Assembly (NCBI GenBank): GCA_934182605.1
Contig: CAKPRQ010000008.1
Coordinates: 21,173-85,172, forward strand
DNA from: an uncultured Clostridia bacterium
Lineage (GTDB): Bacteria > Bacillota > Clostridia > TANB77 > CAG-508
Direction of reading: 5' to 3'
DNA length: 64,000 nucleotides
Shown here: one piece after another, positions 57,978 through 64,000 of the stretch
Position numbering within the stretch: the first letter of the stretch is position 1
How the letters are laid out: each line of letters opens with the position of its first letter
The notes under the pieces: generated by a model
Told to the model about the DNA's origin: nothing
Databases searched by the model: none
Seen by the model: only the letters and a program-made list of their open reading frames with translations
Program-made: the position numbers and the translations under genes

Positions 57978-60072
57978 TTTCGTTCACCTCTTTGCCTTTT
58001 ATAATGGCCATAATTTTCCTTTGTAGCTGTACAATTTTTGAAACTTCTTCTCTTCTCTCCTCCGGTTCAGTTTGTTCATATGCTTCATGATATGTTTCTT
58101 CTTTCACTTTGTTTTTACTTTTTGGGTTATTTACAAATATCTGATTATATAAACTACTTATCTTTTTATAATATCCGCTAAATATATTAGAATTTCTTAT
58201 ATACATTGTTTTAGAATTACATTGAAGTTTTTGCTCTGCTTTTTCCAAAAGTTGGGGATTATTTTTTTCTTCAGCTTCTTTTAACAAATTTTCTACTTTT
58301 AATTTTTCACTTTCTATACATCTTTCAACATCTACAACTACTATAGGCAAATCTATCCCTGCTTTTTTAAAATCGTCTACAGCTTTTAAAGTACTTTCCA
58401 TATTAGGAATTTTGCCATCATGTTTAAATAAAAGTAAATAATCTGGCTGCTTTCTTTTACCATTTTGTTCTCTTTTAAAAACCATTTCATTATGCTCTAT
58501 TGTAGAGTTTTTTAAATATTCTGGTCTTTGATAATCTACATAACTTTTATCAATAACTAATTCCTCTTGATTTGTGGCTGAACCTAAATTATGAGAACCT
58601 GCTAATAGCAAACTATCATTCTCCATTTTTGAAAATCCATAACAAACATCTTTAATAGGTGCTGATGCAATCATATCATTCCCAATATAACTACAAGAAA
58701 AACCTCTCGAATTAGTAATTTCTCTATTCCACGCTTTTGCATAATCATTACTAGAACTATAGGAATAAGCTCCCACAGCTGTCATAATCATATTGAATTC
58801 TGTTCCTGCATTAATAAATTTATATTTATTTTTATCTATATTATCTGGTAAATATTCAGCAATGTCTTTAACCTCAATTCTTTCACCTTTTTCTGGATCA
58901 AATAAAGTTTGATTATATTCTTGCATATATAAAGATTTAGCTTCTTGTTCTAATACAGATTTATCTTGAGCCTTTGCTGGAACAGGTTCTAGCGAATATA
59001 ATTTCTTCAATGTTTCTTTATCATTTACATCAACAATCTCTTTAATTGATGTAACCCAAGATTTTACATCATTAGGATCATTTGCCTTTACTTCATCTAT
59101 ACACAAATATCTGTTTCTTATATCCTTAGCTTGTTCTAGATCATACCCCATTAATTTTTGCAAAACTGCAAACTTTAACTTATCTTCACTTTTCATTTCA
59201 GCTATTAATGGATAGTAGGAAATTTTCTCTTGGTCCTCAGCTACAATTGCGTCACAAACTTCTTCTTTTATTTCTTGATACAATTCAACATCTTTATGAT
59301 TTTTAATATTAAAATAATTAGGTTGTTCTAATATTTTATTTAATTTTTCTATATCTATATTTTGCGTATCAATACTAGATAATAACTCTTCATAATTTTT
59401 ATCATTGAATCTATCTATCAAATTATTTAATTCATTAGTCCATTCTGTTAATTCTAAATTTTTACTATTTACATGTTCAAGACATGCTTTAAATATATTA
59501 CAATTCTTAATATTACTTAATTTTTCTAAAGTTCCTGGATAATGTTTAAGTAATTCATACTTTTCTTCATTTAATCCATATATGTTCTTCGCAATATTTA
59601 TATTATCTTGTTTAAATTTGTTTTTCATCTCTAATACATAATCACTATAATTTTTGTCTCCAGCGGATTCAAATTGCTTAGCAACATCTTCTAATCTAAT
59701 CTCACATTCTCTTTTAAAAGCTATATTATTCCTTAATCCATCCTTTACATAGTAATAACCATCAGGATACGCCTCTACAACTTTAGCCATAAACTTTCCA
59801 TTTTCTTTTAAATCCGGAGAAATTCTTGTAAATAGCTCTGACCCAAATCTTTCAAACAAGTTACGCATTGTATTTGAATAATTTGAATCGATAAATACTT
59901 TGCTAAATTGATTTATTAAGTTTTGATTTCTTATAATTGATTGTTCAATTATTTCTGGATCATATTTTAATTCTTCACTTATAATATCTAAATCTATATT
60001 CCCAGCAAAAGCCGTTTCTATATATCTTAAACATTCGTCTCTATCTGTTATAATTTTCTTATTTTTCTCCAT
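57967..60072 (-). CDS. Hypothetical 701-residue protein
   Basis: No signal peptide or membrane span. Residues 1-330 are helical, repeat-like and acidic. Residues ~370-560 form a mixed domain with FINAGTEFNMIMTAVGAYSY, NREITNSRGFSCSYIGND and GFSKMENDSLLLAGSHNLGS. Residues ~560-640 have QPDYLLLFKHDG and DLPIVVVDVERC, followed by a Lys/Glu coiled coil. The mixed domain recalls uncharacterised proteins seen in clostridial genomes and some intracellular bacteria, but I cannot name a family. Candidate T4SS substrate only by proximity (about 7 kb), which is weak. ATG with AGGAG upstream. Confidence 0.6.
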   Translation of the reverse strand: MEKNKKIITDRDECLRYIETAFAGNIDLDIISEELKYDPEIIEQSIIRNQNLINQFSKVFIDSNYSNTMRNLFERFGSELFTRISPDLKENGKFMAKVVEAYPDGYYYVKDGLRNNIAFKRECEIRLEDVAKQFESAGDKNYSDYVLEMKNKFKQDNINIAKNIYGLNEEKYELLKHYPGTLEKLSNIKNCNIFKACLEHVNSKNLELTEWTNELNNLIDRFNDKNYEELLSSIDTQNIDIEKLNKILEQPNYFNIKNHKDVELYQEIKEEVCDAIVAEDQEKISYYPLIAEMKSEDKLKFAVLQKLMGYDLEQAKDIRNRYLCIDEVKANDPNDVKSWVTSIKEIVDVNDKETLKKLYSLEPVPAKAQDKSVLEQEAKSLYMQEYNQTLFDPEKGERIEVKDIAEYLPDNIDKNKYKFINAGTEFNMIMTAVGAYSYSSSNDYAKAWNREITNSRGFSCSYIGNDMIASAPIKDVCYGFSKMENDSLLLAGSHNLGSATNQEELVIDKSYVDYQRPEYLKNSTIEHNEMVFKREQNGKRKQPDYLLLFKHDGKIPNMESTLKAVDDFKKAGIDLPIVVVDVERCIESEKLKVENLLKEAEEKNNPQLLEKAEQKLQCNSKTMYIRNSNIFSGYYKKISSLYNQIFVNNPKSKNKVKEETYHEAYEQTEPEERREEVSKIVQLQRKIMAIIKGKEVNENER

Positions 60073-60195
60073 ACTTTTTTACTTCTCCTATTAAATTACA
60101 TCTTTTCCTATTTATTATATTCAACACTTTTATCAATTTTCCTTCAAAGAATTACTGTTAGATAACACTTTTATATGTAAGTTTATATAAGAAAA

Positions 60196-60227
60196 AAATC
60201 TAAATATTATATTTAATATCTAGATTT
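60196..60227 (-). terminator. Terminator after secG
   Basis: AAATCTA and TAGATTT flank inner ATATTAAATATAATAT, with TTTTTTTC following on the minus strand, about 25 bases after the secG stop. Confidence 0.7.
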
Positions 60228-60251
60228 TTACCAAAATAAATTATTATTATA

Positions 60252-60515
60252 TTATTTAACAAATTCTAAGGAAATTCCTAATGCTATTGACATTATTGCA
60301 AAAATCACTACTAATATAATAGTCCATCTCATCATTTTGCCTTCCTTAGTTCTACCTTTGTTTTTTTCATAAAAGTTTCCACTTTCTGTACTTTCCCCAC
60401 CTATTATTGTTCCTGATGCTCCTGCTGATTGTTTAGATTGTAAAAAAGTTAATACTATTATTGCTAAGCAAACAGCTAAATATAATATTATTGCGACTAC
60501 TTTTATTATTTCCAT
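60252..60515 (-). CDS. secG: Preprotein translocase subunit SecG
   Basis: About 87 residues from ATG 60515 (MEIIKVVAIILYLAVC); an in-frame ATG at 60533 overlaps the probable GGAAGGAA site. Two membrane helices (residues ~5-24 and ~62-82) flank the conserved loop FLQSKQSAGASGTIIGG. SecG aids the SecYE channel. Usually near gap-pgk-tpiA-gpmI-eno in Bacillota, as here. Confidence 0.93.
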   Translation of the reverse strand: MEIIKVVAIILYLAVCLAIIVLTFLQSKQSAGASGTIIGGESTESGNFYEKNKGRTKEGKMMRWTIILVVIFAIMSIALGISLEFVK

Positions 60516-60622
60516 TTTTTTCATTCCTTCCATCTCGCATTTTTTAGTACAGTTATTTTACCATATATTTTTAAAAAATGCAAATATTATATTGAAATTT
60601 TATTAGATATTTATAATTAAAA

Positions 60623-60682
60623 GTTGCAATTCACGGCAAATAAATATTAGTAGTACTTATAATAAAAGCTATGAATTCTAAC
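60623..60682. repeat. Element E: internally deleted hairpin element
   Basis: GTTGCAATTCACGGC plus AAATAAATATTAGTAGTACTTA matches the left end of element D's inner copy, and AATAAAAGCTATGAATTCTAAC matches its right end. The middle, with the conserved core, is missing. A decayed remnant between secG and the pdaA fragment. Confidence 0.7.
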
Positions 60683-60694
60683 AATTAAAATGAT

Positions 60695-60904
60695 TTACGG
60701 TACAAATTCATCTAGACTTTTTATTTCATACCCCATATTTTTTATCTCTTTTATGCAGTAATCCAATACATTTGCATTATCTTTTGATGTTGCATGTAAT
60801 AATATTACTGCTCCTGGATGTATGTTGTCTAATATTTTTTTCTTTGCATATTCTTCACCCTTTTGGTTATTTTCATCAAAATCATCGTACGCTAAAGACC
60901 ACAT
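60695..60904 (-). pseudogene. pdaA: PdaA-like polysaccharide deacetylase, C-terminal fragment
   Basis: 69 codons: WSLAYDDFDENNQKGEEYAK then NIHPGAVILLHATSKDNANV and MGYEIKSLDEF. These match the end of PdaA (delta-lactam-forming de-N-acetylase): W-S-L-A-Y, H-P-G-(A)-I-x-L-L-H and the final repeat. The catalytic N-terminal two thirds (TFDDG region) are absent; upstream sequence holds no remaining frame. A true gene fragment. Note the intact CwlD partner at 21737. Confidence 0.8.
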
Positions 60905-61008
60905 AACTGTTGTATATTCTAAATTAGCAGTTAATTGTAACGTTCTTTCACTAATTTGTTCTTTTTATTTGCAAACTGATAATTTATCTAAACTTTTTAA
61001 TAAAAGCC

Positions 61009-61063
61009 ACCTAGGTAACAATATAATTAACATACGCTTAGCCTTTAGCTACCTTACCTAGGT
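61009..61063. repeat. Inverted repeat around a GC-richer loop
   Basis: ACCTAGGTAA (61009-61018) pairs with TTACCTAGGT (61054-61063) around 35 bases. It lies in the 210-base gap between the pdaA fragment and DUF4160. Nothing identifies it; it may be debris of an inserted element. Confidence 0.35.
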
Positions 61064-61114
61064 CTTACTACAAATATTTGAACATGCAAAAATTTGAATG
61101 TTAAATATTTTAAT

Positions 61115-61394
61115 TTAGCAATATAATTTAATTTCTTGTCCTTCAAAATAATCCTTCCATTTTTCTAAAATAAGGAAATAATTATCATTTATTAACTTTT
61201 GTATTTTCTTTAAATCGTTTATAGGTATATTACTTTTATTATTAGCAATTATACTTCCTCCACCTTTTGTAAGCCATATTTTTGTAGAATTTCCAGTTGG
61301 TTTCCCCTTTGATATGTGTATATGAATTGGTTCATTATTCTCATTTGACCAAAAGTATACACTATATCCGCATCGCTTCAAATATATTAGGCAC
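61115..61394 (-). pseudogene. DUF4160 protein with a frameshift near the start
   Basis: The body GYSVYFWSNENNEPIHIHI with KPTGNSTKIWL is DUF4160. The natural start appears to be GTG 61394, overlapping the stop of the upstream gene and giving MPNIFEAMR, the usual family start. That frame stops after one more codon; the body is in another frame, so a one-base indel lies at about 61368-61380. Translation could only begin at a weak TTG (61381) otherwise. A pseudogene or a sequence error. DUF4160 genes are often in toxin-antitoxin-like pairs. Confidence 0.65.
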
Positions 61395-61671
61395 TTTCAA
61401 ATCCTCCTTCTCTCGCAATTTCAAAAAAGTGTGCCGCCCCTTGCTCTACTACCTTTTTAAATAACTCTATTTCTTTTTCTGTGTACTGTCCATCTTGTTC
61501 TACAATTTTATAGCTTGGCAACTCAAATATTAATGTATCAAATCCGTACTCTGTCGGTCTTTCAAAAACAACTCTTATTACTTCGTCACCATTATCTCTA
61601 ATAATAATATCTGAAACAACCAACTCTGTTTCATCTGCATATTTGCATAGGGTATGCATCATTTTTATCAC
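61387..61671 (-). CDS. Small partner gene of DUF4160, unknown family
   Basis: 94 residues, ATG behind AAGGAGAG. Acidic; beta-rich start (ADETELVVSDIIIRDNGDEV) then IFELPSYKIVEQDGQYTEKE and a helical C-terminus. Reads like a small antitoxin-type or sensor domain. Not recognised. Translationally coupled to the DUF4160 frame. Confidence 0.6.
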   Translation of the reverse strand: MIKMMHTLCKYADETELVVSDIIIRDNGDEVIRVVFERPTEYGFDTLIFELPSYKIVEQDGQYTEKEIELFKKVVEQGAAHFFEIAREGGFESA

Positions 61672-61825
61672 TCTCCTTAAACTATGTTTTTATTATATCA
61701 CAAAATTTATTAAATTACTATAATTAAATAAAAAAACACAAACAGAAAAGTTACAATTAAGTCCAAAAGCACTTAACTTTTGCAAAATCGTTACTAAAAG
61801 GCTTGACATTTTATATTTTCAATGG

Positions 61826-61863
61826 TGTCAAGTCTTATGGGAAGCTTCTCATAAGACTTGACA
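61826..61863. repeat. 38-bp near-perfect palindrome downstream of a variable lectin gene
   Basis: TGTCAAGTCTTATG (61826-61839) pairs exactly with CATAAGACTTGACA (61850-61863), and the loop is itself nearly palindromic (GGAAGCTTCT). A further CTTGACA lies at 61802-61808. No T-run follows on the minus strand, so it does not look like an intrinsic terminator. It lies about 80 bases past the stop codon of the lectin gene. Confidence 0.75.
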
Positions 61864-61907
61864 AACTCATATTTTCACACACCAAATTATACACCATTAT
61901 GGTACAA

Positions 61908-61931
61908 GGTGCAGGTGTATCAAAGTGCACC
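61908..61931. repeat. Small hairpin right after the variable tail
   Basis: GGTGCA (61908-61913) pairs with TGCACC (61926-61931), 14 bases beyond the stop codon at 61945, in a still GC-rich stretch. Position parallels the hairpin after the 5750-7357 variable tail. Confidence 0.5.
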
Positions 61932-61944
61932 GCGAAGCCAAAGG

Positions 61945-64000
61945 CTAAAGCCCAACCACACGGAAGCCCTCGTTGCCGGCCGCACTGCCACTTCGGCCGT
62001 AGAAATAGAATGCTCCAGCGTCCGAACCAGCGTCGTAATAGCCCCCACGCTCGAAGAACGGACTGCTCGAATACGGGAAGAAGGAGTGGTCGTCGTTCCA
62101 GCTTGTCCAACCGATGCACGAACTTGCAGTCTCTTTCATCGCATCTCCTCTTAAGTTTGTTAAAGCTTTGTATGCATTCCAGTTATTTGCTTCTGAATCG
62201 CTACTTCCTTTTGGATATACTGTTACGTATTTTGTACTTGCACTATTTGATGTTACGCTTGTACTTGCAAATGAACTACCCCTACTACTTAAACAACTAT
62301 TTCCATTTGCTACGTATGCTGCTACATATTCCCCAGCACCGCCGCTCATATCGTATATTCCGCTTGCATTTCCTGTTGTACTTGCTAACATTCCTTTACT
62401 TGTATTCCATGCATTTGTTGTTCCTGATGCTGAACTAGCATCAATAGTATTTCCAGCGTTTCCTGTTATATAACTACTACTATTATTTATTGTTATTTCT
62501 GTTCCGTTTCTTCCGTATTTACTCCATGCTAGATATGCTACTGCTCCCCATTCGCTATTCTTCATTAAGTGACTATCGAATTCAGAATTATTTATTGATT
62601 TTGTATCGTACTCTAATGCTTTTGTATACATATCTCCAATTTTTATACTGCTCCAACTTTGTACATTTGGTTGTATTTTTATTTTGCTCGAAGTTCCTGC
62701 ACTTGAAGAAGTTGCATCAGCATGACTTGCTTCAAATTTTGCTACCCATAATCCAGGTATTTCTCCAAATCCTCCTCCATTAGGTGCTGAACTTGTAAAT
62801 GCTGGGTGTATTGTATATCCTGCTGTTGGTGTTGTCTTCTCTGTACTTATAAAGTTTATATCTATAGTTCCGCCTTTACTATAATCATTATCATCAGTAT
62901 ATGTTATCTTATACTCATATCTTGGTATCCATACAAAGTAACTTCCATCTGACATTTTTACATTTGCCCATTTACTTGTTCCACTTCCTTCTGCTTCTGT
63001 TGTTCCAGTCTGTTCTGTATATGCATACCATTCTGATTCTACATAATTTGCGTCGCCTTGTACTATTTCGTCGCTTCCATTCCAGTATACTTTTGTCATA
63101 CCATTTAAAATATGTGGTTCTTCCACCCAAGCACTAGCAGATTTCGTTGTTACTGTTATAATATTACTCTCTTTATGATTTCCTGCATTATCATATACTC
63201 TTACTTTACAAGTATAACTTGTACCTGCTGTTTTTCCACTTACATTATAAGTTGCTGTTCCTTCTGTTGTTGTTACAGTATTTTCTAATGTGTTATTAAT
63301 ATAGAACTCATATTTTGCTATTCCACTTTCTCCATCTGCTCCTATTGCTGTTAATGTAAATGTTTCTGCTTCCACATTACTACTTGCTATAGTCGCAGTT
63401 GTTGGAGCTGTTGTATCTACTCTATTTACTGTTACAGCTTTATTTGCTGTATTTCCTGCTTTGTCTTTTACCCATACATAATACGTTCCATTTGCTGTTA
63501 TATTATTTATTGTTGTACTTAAACTTGTTGTTGCTGTTACTGGTGTGTATGTTGGTTCTGTTGTACTACTTTGGTTTATTCCATATCCTACTATTCCTAT
63601 ATTTCCTGTTGCGCATCCTTCTGTTCCTGTATCTGTTGCTGTTATTGTTACACTATTTTTTGCTCCCCAACTTGTACTTGCTGTTGCACTTGTTACTATT
63701 GGTTTTTCTCTATCTATATTTTGTACCGTTCCTGTTGCTGTATTTGTAGATTGTCCTGTGCTATCAAATAATCTTGCATACACTTTTCCATTTGTTGTCA
63801 TTGTTACTGGTACTGTATATGTTATCCATGTTCCTGTTTGACTTCCTATTTGATATTTTAATGTTAATCCACTTTGTCCACTATTATTTGTAAATGTTAC
63901 TTGTACATTTCCTGTTGTTGGTATTGTTGGATTATATGTTATATCTATTGCTGTTTTTGAGTCTGCTATACTATCTAATGTTACACTTTTATCTTTATTG
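61945..64000 (-). CDS. Surface protein with Ig-like domains and FGE/C-type-lectin variable C-terminus (N-terminus beyond window)
   Basis: The frame is open through base 64000, so the start lies outside. About 685 residues are visible. The first ~280 hold beta-rich Ig-like domains of about 90 residues (WITYTVPVT, GTYYVWVKDKAGNTANKAV, YTCKVRVYDNAGNHKES). The FGE/C-type-lectin domain follows (YFVWIPRYEYKI, GLWVAKFEASH, NSEWGAVAYLAWSKYGRNG, YDMSGGAGEYVAAYVANG) and then the GC-rich hypervariable tail. Relative of the pilin-like genes at 1 and 5750, but with Ig spacers. Inferred role: exposed ligand-binding protein. Confidence 0.85.
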   Translation of the reverse strand, partial: NKDKSVTLDSIADSKTAIDITYNPTIPTTGNVQVTFTNNSGQSGLTLKYQIGSQTGTWITYTVPVTMTTNGKVYARLFDSTGQSTNTATGTVQNIDREKPIVTSATASTSWGAKNSVTITATDTGTEGCATGNIGIVGYGINQSSTTEPTYTPVTATTSLSTTINNITANGTYYVWVKDKAGNTANKAVTVNRVDTTAPTTATIASSNVEAETFTLTAIGADGESGIAKYEFYINNTLENTVTTTEGTATYNVSGKTAGTSYTCKVRVYDNAGNHKESNIITVTTKSASAWVEEPHILNGMTKVYWNGSDEIVQGDANYVESEWYAYTEQTGTTEAEGSGTSKWANVKMSDGSYFVWIPRYEYKITYTDDNDYSKGGTIDINFISTEKTTPTAGYTIHPAFTSSAPNGGGFGEIPGLWVAKFEASHADATSSSAGTSSKIKIQPNVQSWSSIKIGDMYTKALEYDTKSINNSEFDSHLMKNSEWGAVAYLAWSKYGRNGTEITINNSSSYITGNAGNTIDASSASGTTNAWNTSKGMLASTTGNASGIYDMSGGAGEYVAAYVANGNSCLSSRGSSFASTSVTSNSASTKYVTVYPKGSSDSEANNWNAYKALTNLRGDAMKETASSCIGWTSWNDDHSFFPYSSSPFFERGGYYDAGSDAGAFYFYGRSGSAAGNEGFRVVGL
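61948..62103 (-). other. Putative DGR variable region (VR) of the 61945-64000 gene
   Basis: The last ~155 bases are about 60% G+C by hand count. Constant residues FP-S-PFF-RGG-Y, G-(S)-AGAF-F and EGFRVV alternate with positions encoded by NNC codons (AAC, GAC, CAC, TCC, TAC, GGC). Synonymous choices at constant positions differ from the 5750 copy (TTC vs TTT, GGG vs GGA), suggesting a different template repeat or old divergence. Confidence 0.7.

Noticed and set aside
61826..61863. Palindrome as an intrinsic terminator
   Set aside because: No T-run follows on the minus strand.
1..64000. rRNA genes, CRISPR arrays, prophage or plasmid origin
   Set aside because: None visible: no spaced identical repeats, no phage structural genes and no replication initiator.

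Overview
The window is AT-rich DNA (by eye below 30% G+C over most of its length) with clostridial hallmarks: AGGAGG-type ribosome binding sites, TTGACA/TATAAT promoters with 17-bp spacers, a DUF1836 protein, a CwlD-type amidase, a PdaA remnant and a Gram-positive type IV secretion (T4SS) cluster. It is most likely chromosomal DNA of an uncultured gut-type clostridium (Bacillota). This placement rests on gene families only. Nearly all genes lie on the minus strand.

Layout. (1) 1-8 kb: two tandem minus-strand genes for pilin-like proteins with an FGE/C-type-lectin C-terminus (1-1564, cut by the window edge, and 5750-7357). Between and before them lie three related small ORFs, each carrying a different dinucleotide repeat; a group II intron with a twice-frameshifted reverse transcriptase sits at one of them. 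A plus-strand Rpn-type nuclease is also here. (2) 8-18 kb: a FAD/Rieske oxidoreductase, a 2477-residue surface protein with a von Willebrand A domain, and a HEPN/MNT toxin-antitoxin pair. (3) 18-30 kb: a frameshifted hemolysin III gene, an acyl-CoA synthetase with its own operator-like palindrome, DUF1836, CwlD, a GGDEF protein, membrane proteins, a thioester-domain adhesin, and one strikingly GC-rich lipoprotein gene of foreign appearance. (4) 30.7-50.8 kb: one long minus-strand operon for a T4SS: VirB2-like pilin, PrgI/VirB3-like, a VirB4 that appears split in two, three VirB6-like paralogues (one fused to NlpC/P60), a 1943-residue coiled-coil protein with a degenerate LytM-like end, and two VirB8/NTF2-like proteins. 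No relaxase or coupling protein is visible. (5) 51-61 kb: yebC, tRNA-Gln, the glycolytic cluster gap-pgk-tpiA-gpmI, two unknown genes, secG and decayed fragments. (6) 61.4-64 kb: a small DUF4160 pair and a third FGE/C-type-lectin gene cut by the right edge.

The most interesting signals are these. The last ~160 bp of two lectin-domain genes jump to about 60% G+C (hand count), are dominated by NNC codons, end in a GF-R-V/A-V block and are followed by inverted repeats. This is the signature of variable regions of diversity-generating retroelements (DGRs), although the DGR reverse transcriptase and template repeat are not in the window. A family of ~150-bp intergenic hairpin elements (five copies, one nested in an older copy) shows compensatory base changes in its stems and a conserved apical core. 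Three small ORFs share a core and then diverge into (GA)n, (AC)n or (AT)n tracts. The T4SS appears stably embedded among housekeeping genes and lies next to large surface proteins, so it may serve a role other than ordinary conjugation.
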